Assembly: GCF_002917095.1 (NCBI RefSeq)
Contig: NZ_PQGA01000008.1
Coordinates: 124,001 to 188,000, forward strand
Direction of reading: 5' to 3'
Origin: Paraburkholderia eburnea
GTDB taxonomy: Bacteria > Pseudomonadota > Gammaproteobacteria > Burkholderiales > Burkholderiaceae
DNA: 64,000 bases
Made by a program: the position numbers and the translations under genes. Positions within the stretch are counted from its first letter, which is position 1. Each line of letters starts with the position of its first letter. The notes under the pieces were generated by a model, which did not search any database, was not told where the DNA came from, and saw nothing but the letters and a program-made list of their open reading frames with translations. Of this stretch, positions 1-7,182 are shown piece after piece.

Positions 1-135
1 GACTGCAATAGATCTCGATTATGTCCATTGCCATTTCCGCTGTGAGTTTCGGCGTGCGCCGCGAAAGCTGAATCGAATTACAAGGTATCCCGCCATCAGC
101 GGGCCACTACATTCGCGACTTTCAACTCGATTGGA

Positions 136-369
136 TCAAGGCGATTTGCGTCGCGTGGACACAAGCACCATGCCGCCGCCATCGATGCCGCTTCCTTGAC
201 GCCAAACCTCCTTGCCTCGCTCCGTCAACTCGCCGCAACTGTGTTGCGCGTCCGCTTCGGTTCCTTCTATCGCCATATTGCCGCCTGGCGGCTCGTGCGC
301 CCGCTGTAGGCGTCCGGCTCGAGCGGCCACTTCATCATCGTGCGACTTTCCCGCATAGTATTGCGTCAT
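136..369 (-). CDS. hypothetical small protein (77 aa)
   Basis: This is an open frame of 77 codons with no family I recognise. I chose the ATG at 369 because an AGGAG-like ribosome site lies about nine bases upstream. A longer reading from a GTG at 396 would put that site inside the gene. The protein is hydrophilic, rich in Gly, Glu and Arg, with no membrane segment or signal peptide. It belongs to a run of small minus-strand genes in the first 3 kb. It could be a spurious frame, and I am only moderately inclined to call it real. Confidence 0.35.
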   Translation of the reverse strand: MTQYYAGKSHDDEVAARAGRLQRAHEPPGGNMAIEGTEADAQHSCGELTERGKEVWRQGSGIDGGGMVLVSTRRKSP

Positions 370-651
370 CTTTGCGAACTCCTGCGTGATACCCACAAGT
401 GATCGTTGGTCTTCCTCGCGCTTATGTGCTGATGTCTGTCGATGGTGATTCCACTACCGGTCAATTCGTACGGTCATCGCTTGCCATCGTCCTGTCTTTC
501 TCCTCCGTGAAGCCCCATCTCCTGCGCTCTTTGCCCAAGTCGCTTCCAGGACAGGTCAACGCATCATGCGACCAGTCAGGTCACACGTCTGTACGCTACC
601 GGACTTTTGCCGTGTCCGCCCAGCCTCATCTAATGCCACCGGTCACGAAAT

Positions 652-876
652 TCAATGCATTTTCGTCGTTTCATCCCGCCAAAGCGTGCCACCCACGTGG
701 ACAAGCGCCTCCCAGTCTTCTGCATTCATCGTTGCGTGCTCGCGCGCCAGGAACTCTGCTAGCCACTGCACGCAATCAGCAGGGGCAGGCCGGCCGGAGG
801 ACTCCTCGGCACATTCCTCGGCACTTAAGCGAAACTGTTCGAGAATCGCCTCCACGCTGAGCCAAGGCCTATTCAT
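652..876 (-). CDS. hypothetical small acidic protein (74 aa)
   Basis: The ATG at 876 follows a very strong ribosome site (GGAAGGAGAT) five to six bases upstream, which fixes the start and argues that the frame is translated. The product is a 74-residue soluble acidic protein, predicted mainly helical, with many Glu, Ala and Leu residues and a Trp-containing C-terminal half. There is no signal peptide or transmembrane segment. I do not recognise a family. It lies just downstream of a 51-aa membrane peptide gene on the same strand (stop at 952, gap of about 75 bases), so the two may share a transcript. Confidence 0.55.
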   Translation of the reverse strand: MNRPWLSVEAILEQFRLSAEECAEESSGRPAPADCVQWLAEFLAREHATMNAEDWEALVHVGGTLWRDETTKMH

Positions 877-951
877 AGCGATCTCCTTCCGAGGGCGCGA
901 CGTGCGGCGCAATTCATCGCAAGCCCCTTTTCCGCCGATGACGTTAAGGGA

Positions 952-1107
952 CTAGTGTTTGCGATGCATCCACCTCATAAGATGTGAGTCCATCCATTGG
1001 AACCTTCCCTCGCCTGGATGCTCGACTCTGTACCGACGGACCAATGCAACCACGACAACGGCAAAGACAACCAGACCCACTACAACACCAATCATTGACT
1101 GTGACAT
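952..1107 (-). CDS. single-pass small membrane protein (51 aa)
   Basis: This small gene starts at ATG 1107, preceded by a GGAGAG ribosome site, and stops at 952. The first five residues are followed by an uninterrupted hydrophobic stretch (about residues 6-23, rich in Val, Leu, Phe), then an Arg-rich tail. That gives one transmembrane helix with the basic end probably cytoplasmic. The N-terminus (MSQ, then small residues and two Gly) resembles the 65-aa protein encoded at 2502-2699, so the two may belong to one family of small membrane proteins. No function is known to me. Confidence 0.6.
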   Translation of the reverse strand: MSQSMIGVVVGLVVFAVVVVALVRRYRVEHPGEGRFQWMDSHLMRWMHRKH

Positions 1108-1467
1108 GAAGCTCTCCTACCAGATTGCACGATGGCCATCCGTATCTGAATTGTAGGTGTCGCTGCAGGCATATGCACGGTCGCCCTTCTCTGAACAGGC
1201 CAGCGGAAATTCGCAGCGTCGGCGACAGTTTCCGAAGACTGGCGATGCCCGCTATGCGGATAAGCGAATTGCCCTATCGCCTCGGCATACTGACTCTCGA
1301 TGCGACCGAGATGGCGCGATCTCACTTGCATCCCCGTCGTGAAAAGCGCATGCTGAATATGGGCAATGTGCTGCCGCCTACAGTTCGCTATCGACGCCCC
1401 AGATTGCTTCAGCCCTCACCGCGAGATGCGCTCGCGTGACTGCCACGAATCCATCCCGGAGAGTAGT

Positions 1468-1734
1468 TTGAAAAAAGGCGGCATGATGATCAACTTTCCC
1501 AATCCCAGTCGGATCTACGATGCTTCCAGACGCTGTGTGTGCTTCTGGGGCTACGACAAAGCTCGCGAGATTGCTTTTCTGGTCGACAACGCGATGCTGC
1601 TGAAACTCAATCCCGAGATGATTTCTGACGAGTCCTCGTTGCTCGCAACCTTCGACCGCAACCGCGACCGCATTCTGGAACTCGCACGAACCCTCTATAC
1701 CAGCGGCCCCCAGAACAGATACACCATTTCGTGA
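1468..1734 (+). CDS. DUF1488 family protein, copy 1
   Basis: This is an 88-residue protein with the core pattern of DUF1488: FPNPSRIYD near the start, CVCFWGYD about residues 23-30, then a C-terminal half with a DRNRDRI segment. A paralogue at 6134-6406 is nearly identical through the core. I chose the TTG at 1468 because it follows a GGAGAG site and aligns residue-for-residue with the ATG start of the paralogue. An ATG at 1483 is the alternative. DUF1488 proteins are small soluble proteins of unknown function. No partner gene is adjacent, and the next 250 bases downstream hold no convincing gene. Confidence 0.8.
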   Translation: MKKGGMMINFPNPSRIYDASRRCVCFWGYDKAREIAFLVDNAMLLKLNPEMISDESSLLATFDRNRDRILELARTLYTSGPQNRYTIS

Positions 1735-1989
1735 GCCGTTCGGACAAGTGAGGCGTGTCGAAGCGAAGCTGGAAGCCTGGCCGCATCGCTCGCTCGCGCG
1801 AGAGCTGATCGTCCGCGCAATGGCATTCCTGCAGCCGCGAAAGGCGGAGTTAAAGCGTCATCGAGCCATTGAAGGTGTCAAGGCGCGTTTCCATCATCTA
1901 TCCCCAGCGCGCCGGGAAAACCATCGCGAATTCGACAGTGCTATTCCCAAGTCATGTTGCGCCCAATTCCAACCCTGCGCACGACAGGA
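1735..1989. other. intergenic stretch, no supported gene
   Basis: A plus-strand frame opens with GTG at 1748 and shows GC-rich third positions for about 40 codons, then loses coding character. It may be a remnant of a gene. I see no ribosome site and recognise no family, so nothing is called here. Confidence 0.3.
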
Positions 1990-2268
1990 CAGGAAGAGCA
2001 TGGAAAAACATCGTTCTGGATTGTGCTTCCCTCCAACCACGCCTGCATCAGACGGCGCGCGTTGTCCTTTAACGCGAACCGCGTGACCAGAGACGGGCTG
2101 GCGCGCACCGGAAAAGACGCTCTGCGCGCTCGCCAGATTTTTCGCGTGTTGCGCCAGACGTGCCTCGCCGAATTGCTCCTCGCGCACGGGCTCCCTGCTG
2201 TTCCAGGGCGAAGTCGAATCAAGGTAGCGGGAAACCCGCCACTTGGTCGGCTGGTCCAGACTCCTCAT
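1990..2268 (-). pseudogene. remnant of cyclic beta-1,2-glucan synthase N-terminus
   Basis: The frame starting at 2268 contains a segment (REPVREEQFGEARLAQHAKN) that resembles the N-terminal region of large cyclic beta-1,2-glucan synthetases (NdvB/Cgs type, GH94). In those proteins, EELF-x-x-ERLEQHA is followed by AQ and then a PLL-x-RL-x-DNAR-x-L segment. Here the second half (SPSLVTRFALKDNARRLMQAW) continues only in the neighbouring frame, so a frameshift separates them near 2120. The family usually exceeds 2,800 residues and under 100 are left here. This is clearly a broken fragment, and the family assignment rests on my memory of these motifs. Confidence 0.5.
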
Positions 2269-2387
2269 GCCGGTCTCAAACCAGTAGTTGTACGAATAAT
2301 TTGTACGGCATCGCGCCGCGCGAAGTTGTCCATGTTGGCAATGACATTGATAACGACATTGACAACGGGCGTGTTCATGCACCCCGG

Positions 2388-2489
2388 TCAAGGACGCGGC
2401 CGTGCGTCCGCCCAATGACCGCGCCGATACCATGCAAAGCCGAACATCCATGCCATTCCGGCTGCGATTCCCCATACTGCGATTGTCAT
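2388..2489 (-). CDS. 33-aa single-pass membrane peptide
   Basis: This ORF starts at ATG 2489, five bases after a perfect GGAGG ribosome site. Residues 1-20 are hydrophobic (Met, Ala, Trp, Phe, Gly) and are followed by a basic YRRGH segment, which predicts one membrane helix. It lies 12 bases downstream of the 65-aa membrane protein gene and probably shares its transcript with that gene and the HicB-like gene upstream. No homologue is known to me. Confidence 0.5.
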   Translation of the reverse strand: MTIAVWGIAAGMAWMFGFAWYRRGHWADARPRP

Positions 2490-2501
2490 GTCATGCCTCC
2501 G

Positions 2502-2699
2502 TCAATCAACATCCATGGAGGGATGTTGGGCGTCAGCACTCAGCGAGCGCCGTTGGGTCTTTGTGCCGCTGGCAGTGTCCGACACAGCGGATTTCATCAT
2601 GGGATACCGTTGCCGGCTCCAGTACCGCACGGCCAGATAGACCGCGACGAATAGCACCGCCGCGATGCCCGCCGTGAAGCCGGTAAGTGTCTGGCTCAT
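2502..2699 (-). CDS. single-pass small membrane protein (65 aa)
   Basis: The ATG at 2699 follows a GGGAGGAC ribosome site. Residues 6-27 form one transmembrane segment (TGFTAGIAAVLFVAVYLAV), followed by a basic WSRQR stretch and a hydrophilic 30-residue tail. The N-terminus resembles that of the 51-aa membrane protein at 952-1107. It sits 17 bases after the HicB-like gene and 12 bases before the 33-aa peptide gene, so these three form a compact minus-strand operon. No function can be assigned. Confidence 0.6.
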   Translation of the reverse strand: MSQTLTGFTAGIAAVLFVAVYLAVRYWSRQRYPMMKSAVSDTASGTKTQRRSLSADAQHPSMDVD

Positions 2700-2716
2700 C
2701 TTGTCCTCCCTTCAGG

Positions 2717-3139
2717 TCAGAAACGCAGCAGCGCCCGGTCATCCCCCTCAAGCGCCAATTCATGAACACAGGCCTGTGCGATATAAGCCGACCTGCCCAT
2801 ATGTTGCCGTCGCGCCGCCTGGCCGATTGCCTCCAGCAAGCTCTTGCCGAGGCTGAGTTGAATGAACACGGAGTGCGACTGGACGGCCGCCAGGTCGATA
2901 TCGACGAACATCCACAAACCGTCTCCATCGTCCATCTCCAGCGCTTGCAGTTTCGACGTGTCGTAGGTGGGCGCAGGGATAATGCATTCGCTTCGGTGAT
3001 ACAGCCGTTGCACGAAACGCTCTGCATCCAGTGCCAGACTGTCGAGTGTGTCCCCTTCCATTTCGAGCCATGGAAAATCCGCGAAGGTGCCGCGATAGCC
3101 GCTGCCATCACGCCGTTGGACATAAAGGGGATAGTGCAC
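2717..3139 (-). CDS. HicB-family antitoxin-like protein
   Basis: I start this gene at GTG 3139 because an AGGAGG site lies five bases upstream. The 140-residue product begins with the HicB-type fold pattern (HYPLYVQRRDGSGYRGTFADFP, written here only as its key features: a YP-x-x-V start, a GY turn and an F-DFP segment). This is followed by a GDTLDSL segment and an IPAPT motif, and ends with a ribbon-helix-helix-like segment containing GRSAYIAQA. HicB proteins neutralise HicA mRNA interferases and repress their own operon. No hicA gene is adjacent on either side, so this may be a solitary regulator. Two membrane peptides follow in the same operon. Confidence 0.7.
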   Translation of the reverse strand: MHYPLYVQRRDGSGYRGTFADFPWLEMEGDTLDSLALDAERFVQRLYHRSECIIPAPTYDTSKLQALEMDDGDGLWMFVDIDLAAVQSHSVFIQLSLGKSLLEAIGQAARRQHMGRSAYIAQACVHELALEGDDRALLRF

Positions 3140-3449
3140 AGACGCCTCCTGACTAACACGAGAGCGATCCCTCGCGTGAAGCCCGATCATGTGCCCCACG
3201 CCGCTGCCTGTCTGTACGGTGCAGGACTTTCCTGCGGTTTTCGAGGCGAATCCAGGTGAATCGTCACGCGCCGGCAGGGCACAACGAATACAGCGGATAG
3301 CGAGTTTGTACGGTGTCGTACCGCGTCGAGAGGAGATTCGGCGTAGCGTCGGAGATATCAAGGTTACGCGGCTCAATTCACGCTAATCGATGCCGTGCCC
3401 GGCGCTTCGAATGCCATCGACGCACCGTTTCCGACATCATGGAGACGTC
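3140..3449. promoter_or_regulatory. divergent intergenic region
   Basis: This 310-base stretch separates the HicB-like gene from the divergently read PRC-barrel gene and must carry both promoters. I could not pick out a clear -35/-10 pair or operator. No gene is supported here. Confidence 0.3.
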
Positions 3450-4274
3450 ATGTTGCGAAGCATAAAAGATCTGCACGGATGCGGCATCCGTGCTTCGGAC
3501 GGCGAAATCGGCAGCATCAATCAGGTCTATTTCGACGACGAGGCATGGGGCGTTCGCTACCTTGTGGTCGATACCGGAAACTGGCTCCACGATAGACAGG
3601 TGCTCATTTCTCCCTACTCGCTCAAGCACGTGGACTGGTCATCGAACACAGTCCATGTCAATCTGACACGGCAACAGGTGCGTGAAAGCCCGACACTCGA
3701 CACGCACCAGCCGGTCTCGCGCCAGCATGAAATCGAGTACCTGCGTTACTACAACTATCCGACGTATTGGGGTGGACCGAACCTATGGGGAATGGGTGCC
3801 TGGCCCGCATTCGATCCCGTCGCGGCTGATCCCACGCCCTCGGAGGCTGCCGTGCCCGTGCGCCCCACCCTGCATACCAACCGGGCGTTGCCCGACGTCC
3901 ATTTGCGCAGCACGGACGAAGTCAGGGGCTATCAGATCGAAACGATAGACGGCACCATCGGCCATGTTTCGGACTTCATCTTTGACGATAGGGCGTGGGT
4001 CCTGCGCTATCTGAAGGTCGATACGCACAACTGGTGGCCGGGAGGAAAGGAAGTCCTGATCGCCACGCGCTGGATCGAACTCGTCGATTGGTTCGCCGCA
4101 ACCGTGTCTACCCCGCTCACACGCGATATGATCCGGCGCAGCCCGGCTTACGACGACTCGATACCCGTTCATCGAAGCTACGAGGTGGCCCTGCATGAGT
4201 TCTACAACCGAGAAGGATATTGGTCGGAACCTGAACCGTTGCCTCAGACGCCGCGCCAGCTACGTGACGAATAA
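3450..4274 (+). CDS. protein with two PRC-barrel domains
   Basis: The 274-residue product contains two PRC-barrel repeats, at about residues 1-85 and 150-240. Each has the signature of a small beta-barrel: a conserved G-x-I-G (or GTIGHV), then an FDD-x-AW segment, a RYL-V-DT-NW strand and a VLI strand ending in a W-x-x-LVDW-like sequence. PRC-barrel proteins of this soluble two-domain kind are common in Burkholderiaceae and are linked to stress or photosynthetic assembly elsewhere, but their role here is unknown. I start at ATG 3450, which follows GGAGA. No signal peptide or membrane helix is seen. A strong hairpin lies just downstream. Confidence 0.85.
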   Translation: MLRSIKDLHGCGIRASDGEIGSINQVYFDDEAWGVRYLVVDTGNWLHDRQVLISPYSLKHVDWSSNTVHVNLTRQQVRESPTLDTHQPVSRQHEIEYLRYYNYPTYWGGPNLWGMGAWPAFDPVAADPTPSEAAVPVRPTLHTNRALPDVHLRSTDEVRGYQIETIDGTIGHVSDFIFDDRAWVLRYLKVDTHNWWPGGKEVLIATRWIELVDWFAATVSTPLTRDMIRRSPAYDDSIPVHRSYEVALHEFYNREGYWSEPEPLPQTPRQLRDE

Positions 4275-4305
4275 GCGCACTGATTTGTCACGGACACGCT
4301 TCATG

Positions 4306-4337
4306 AAAAAGCCGGCGTTTCGCCGGCTTTCCCTTTT
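4306..4337. terminator. bidirectional intrinsic terminator
   Basis: A perfect stem (GCCGGCG pairing with CGCCGGC around a three-base loop) is flanked by A-rich sequence on the left and T-rich sequence on the right. It can end the PRC-barrel transcript on the plus strand and, with a run of five Ts, the convergent minus-strand transcript from the 42-aa ORF and crp/fnr-type gene. Confidence 0.85.
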
Positions 4338-4344
4338 CCGTCTT

Positions 4345-4473
4345 TCAGGACGGACAGCCGGTCCTGAGTGAGTCCGGCATTTCATGCGTCTGTCCTTGCT
4401 CGATCATTTCGACAATCAGACGCCGCATCTGTACGGCATTGGACAATGGGGGTATTTCGATGCGAACCGACAT
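4345..4473 (-). CDS. small hypothetical protein (42 aa)
   Basis: This short frame runs from ATG 4473 (or in-frame GTG 4485) to a stop just before the shared terminator. It lies immediately downstream of the Crp/Fnr regulator gene. The sequence is soluble, with a helical centre (residues 10-28) and a Cys near the end. No good ribosome site is visible, so translation would depend on coupling. I give it modest support because of its position between a gene and its terminator. Confidence 0.35.
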   Translation of the reverse strand: MSVRIEIPPLSNAVQMRRLIVEMIEQGQTHEMPDSLRTGCPS

Positions 4474-4515
4474 GCCCGTGGTCACTAAAACCATTCGCGC
4501 GGCGCTCCCGGCCCC

Positions 4516-5235
4516 TCACAGTGCTTTCAGATCGGGCAGCAAGCGGTCGAATTCACGCTTCACCACCCTGTAGCACTCGCACACACGTTTTTCGAGCCCC
4601 GGCCGATCCAGCACCGCAATGTGGCCGTAGCTATAGCGGATCAATCCGGCTTCCTGCAGCTTCATCGCCGCTTCTGTGACACCCGACCTGCGTACGCCCA
4701 GCATGTTGGCAATCAGCTCCTGGGTCATTTTCAGTTCGTTGGAGGAAAGGCGGTCGAGGCTCAACAGCAGCCAGCGGCACAGCTGTTGATCGATCGAATG
4801 ATGGCGGTTGCACACGGCGGTCTGCGCCATTTGCGTGATCAGCGCCTGGGTATAGCGTAGAAGCAGCCGTTGCATCGGACCACCACGATTAAACTCCTCC
4901 TTGAGCAAACGGGTGTCGAGACGGTGCGCCTTGCCCGCACTCTGGACGACCGCGCGGCTAGGCGTCGTTTCGCCACCCATGAAAATGGCAATGCCGACAA
5001 TCCCCTCATTGCCCACGATGGCAATTTCCCCGGATGCGCCATTTTCCATGACGTACAGCAGTGAGATGATCGAAGTCGTTGGAAAATAAACGTGGCTGAG
5101 CTGGTCGCCCGATTCGTATACGACCTGCCCCAGCGGCATGTCCACCTGAACCAGATGCGAAGTGAGACGCGCCCACTCGGCCGCCGGCAGGACCGAGAGC
5201 AAGTGGTTGCCGCTCAACCGCTGTTCATCCATCAT
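4516..5235 (-). CDS. Crp/Fnr family transcriptional regulator
   Basis: The 239-residue product has a cyclic-nucleotide-binding fold at about residues 10-130, with a V-Y-x-x-G-D segment and an FP-TSIISLL strand. It ends with a winged helix-turn-helix at about 160-220, where LIANMLGVRRSGVTEA is the recognition region. There is no Cys cluster near the N-terminus, so it is unlikely to be an oxygen-sensing Fnr. The domain form matches the Burkholderiaceae Crp/Fnr-like proteins whose ligand is unknown. The gene is monocistronic or followed only by a 42-aa ORF. Its targets cannot be read from the sequence. Confidence 0.85.
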   Translation of the reverse strand: MMDEQRLSGNHLLSVLPAAEWARLTSHLVQVDMPLGQVVYESGDQLSHVYFPTTSIISLLYVMENGASGEIAIVGNEGIVGIAIFMGGETTPSRAVVQSAGKAHRLDTRLLKEEFNRGGPMQRLLLRYTQALITQMAQTAVCNRHHSIDQQLCRWLLLSLDRLSSNELKMTQELIANMLGVRRSGVTEAAMKLQEAGLIRYSYGHIAVLDRPGLEKRVCECYRVVKREFDRLLPDLKAL

Positions 5236-5946
5236 GTCTTGCTCCAGGGAATCCGTACCAGGACCCGCGCTGTCCGATGCCGTACCGACTGCCGCGCAGG
5301 TTCCTCATTCTAAACCTGCCGGACGGGTCAAACTCGTAGGACCAGCAAGCAGCGCAATGCCGCGATGGAGACCGGGCACATGAAAGACGCTGGGTCGCCA
5401 GAATCCGGTTCCTGCGAACATTTCCAGCATCAGATAACCGGAGCGTCAAGGCATAAGCGCTGGGTTTCGCGGATTATTTCTCCAGGTGTCTGCCAGGCGA
5501 TCGCGGTGAAAGTTTGCAATTACGCTTGCATTGCGGGTCCAAAGAGCGCATTCTCATCGGACTCGGCACGCGGTCGTCGGCTCTGAAACGACGCCGCACA
5601 ATTTTTCTACCGCTTCTATCAATATGGTGTCCTGAAAAGGAAACACCATAACGATCACGGCGAGAGACATCGCGACGACATCTTTCGCGCATTTCGCGCA
5701 TTTCGCGCGTCGTGCCCTCTACATTCGCCCCGTCTTGTTCGACGGCCTTTCTCAGCCGATCGAGAATTTCCTGCACGAATCGCTCAAATCGAACGATTTG
5801 ATGACCCGGCTGGGGCTATAACGCGCACTGATCGCAAGGGCACAAGCTCGAGTGGCATTTAAAGCGACTGCCTGGGTTTCGAACCGAAGGTGAATGCCGA
5901 AATCAGTTCGCCGCCGAAGCCCTTCCGAATTCCTTATGGAGCCAGT
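5236..5946. other. intergenic region with short tandem repeat
   Basis: These 711 bases separate the Crp/Fnr gene from the plus-strand 60-aa gene. A minus-strand frame from GTG 5776 has no ribosome site and loses coding character quickly, so I do not call it. The only clear structure is a three-copy nonamer repeat at 5683-5709. Confidence 0.4.
5683..5709. repeat. three-copy nonamer tandem repeat
   Basis: The unit TTTCGCGCA occurs three times in tandem, with one mismatch in the last copy. It lies in non-coding DNA and may be a simple slippage product or a protein-binding array. Confidence 0.6.
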
Positions 5947-6129
5947 ATGCCCAAACGAACCAACCAGTATTCACCGTCACCCGTCAGGCAAAGTGACTTC
6001 GCTATCACACAGAAAGCGCGCGCTGCTGCGCTGGAGAAAGCGGAAGGCGAGCGCGCCCAGAAGCGGCTCGAAAATGATGCCCTCCTGGATGTCAACGCCA
6101 ACAAGTGGCGATATGACAGCCAGCGGTAA
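5947..6129 (+). CDS. small hydrophilic protein (60 aa)
   Basis: The start at ATG 5947 follows a GGAG site at proper spacing. The product is 60 residues, very hydrophilic and charged, with a predicted helix (about residues 20-46) rich in Ala, Glu, Lys and Arg. There is no signal peptide or membrane segment. The stop is five bases upstream of the second DUF1488 gene, so the two are almost certainly co-transcribed and translationally coupled. I do not recognise a family. Confidence 0.55.
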   Translation: MPKRTNQYSPSPVRQSDFAITQKARAAALEKAEGERAQKRLENDALLDVNANKWRYDSQR

Positions 6130-6133
6130 CGAA

Positions 6134-6406
6134 ATGGGAAAAGGTCATGCGGTGCTCAACTTCCCGAATCCCAGCCGTATCCACGACGCGTCCAGACATT
6201 GTGTGTGCTTCTGGGGTTACGACAACGCTCGCGAGATTGCCTTTCTGGTCGACGACGCCATGCTGACAAAGCTGAATCCAGACACGGGTTCGGACGAGTC
6301 TGCGTTGCTCGCGGTATTCGACCGCAACCGCGACCGAATCCTGGGAATGGCCAGAAACCTGTATAAAGGCGGCCCGCAAAACAGATATTCGATCTCGATT
6401 GACTGA
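6134..6406 (+). CDS. DUF1488 family protein, copy 2
   Basis: This 90-residue protein is a paralogue of the one at 1468-1734. Both share the FPNPSRI start, the CVCFWGYD segment, the REIAFLVD strand and the DRNRDRI helix. The ATG at 6134 gives the same N-terminal length as the TTG start of copy 1. The gene lies four bases after a 60-aa gene and about 90 bases before a 46-aa basic protein gene, all on the plus strand. The function of DUF1488 is unknown. Two copies within 5 kb suggest a local duplication. Confidence 0.8.
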   Translation: MGKGHAVLNFPNPSRIHDASRHCVCFWGYDNAREIAFLVDDAMLTKLNPDTGSDESALLAVFDRNRDRILGMARNLYKGGPQNRYSISID

Positions 6407-6497
6407 GGATTTCTCTAGCCATATGAGGTCTGCATAAGCACCTCCAGGCAGGGATAATTGCAGTTGCTTCCGCAACTGAGAACACAGGAGAAATAGA

Positions 6498-6638
6498 ATG
6501 GCAAAAGGTCAACTGCGCGGTAACCGCGAGCCGAAAAAGCCCAAGCAGCCCAAGAAGTTGCTGTCACCTGCTGTGGAGGGCGCATGGCCGGCAACGTCGA
6601 AAACCCCCGTTCCGATCAAACCAGCAAAGAAAAAATAG
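6498..6638 (+). CDS. small Lys/Pro-rich protein (46 aa)
   Basis: This short gene starts at ATG 6498 after an ACAGGAGAAA ribosome site. The product is strongly basic: an N-terminal [18 protein letters not shown] stretch, a short hydrophobic middle and a KPAKKK tail. Such composition suggests a nucleic-acid-associated or disordered protein. I recall similar short Lys/Pro-rich proteins from Burkholderiaceae but no function. It sits 91 bases after the DUF1488 gene. Confidence 0.6.
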   Translation: MAKGQLRGNREPKKPKQPKKLLSPAVEGAWPATSKTPVPIKPAKKK

Positions 6639-6649
6639 TCGGTGCCGGA

Positions 6650-6935
6650 TTGCGTGAAGTCTGTATCAAGACAAAGGCCTGGGCCGCGCTCACGTCGCGC
6701 TTCACCCGGAGAATGAAGTCCACTATCGGGTCACCCCGAGCTACCGCCCGGTAAAGATAGACCCGCTTGCCACGAATCTTCAGACAAGTCTCGTCAACAC
6801 GCCATAACCGGCCTATGGATATGCCAATCCGGTTCCCGCGCTTGACGAGCTCCGGCTTAAGGCGCTTTACCCGACGCAGGATCGTGGTATGTGCCAGCGG
6901 CAACCGATCCATGAGTCTTCGAGCGCGGCGTAGCC
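6650..6935 (-). pseudogene. truncated IS6-family transposase
   Basis: The frame encodes the central part of an IS6/IS26-type DDE transposase: a helix-turn-helix remnant ([17 protein letters not shown]), then [21 protein letters not shown], in which the Asp of WRVDET is the first catalytic acidic residue, and then a [16 protein letters not shown] segment. The N-terminal part and the C-terminal catalytic acidic residues are missing, and the ends run into unrelated sequence. Full-length members are about 230-240 residues and about 100 remain. I see no terminal inverted repeats, so this is an immobile relic. Confidence 0.75.
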
Positions 6936-6966
6936 AAACGATTGCCGTCTGAGCAATCGATGGCAC

Positions 6967-7182
6967 GTATTCACACTCCTGATGTTATGGGCATTTCATT
7001 TCGCTAACGCGCACTCAACAATTTCATTTATATCGATAAAACGATGTAAATATCAAAAATAAAACCAACTAAATAAGACCGCATTTTTGATGGCAATCAT
7101 ATTGCCCTCATCAATCGCACCGTTTCACCAATAAATTCGGAGAATTCATTCATCGAAAAACGGACACCATTGGCATTTCAAA
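6967..7182. promoter_or_regulatory. AT-rich upstream region of the protease gene
   Basis: About 200 bases of markedly AT-rich DNA, unlike the flanks, lie between the transposase relic and the retropepsin-like gene. It probably holds the promoter of the gene at 7183. No specific boxes are convincing. Confidence 0.35.

Noticed and set aside
1748..2086. 112-codon plus-strand frame after the first DUF1488 gene
   Set aside because: The first 40 codons have coding-like third positions, but the rest overlaps the glucan-synthase relic on the other strand and has no ribosome site or known motif.
5474..5776. 100-codon minus-strand frame starting with GTG
   Set aside because: No ribosome site, and the amino-acid composition turns Arg-rich and random after about 35 residues; it looks like a chance opening in GC-rich DNA.
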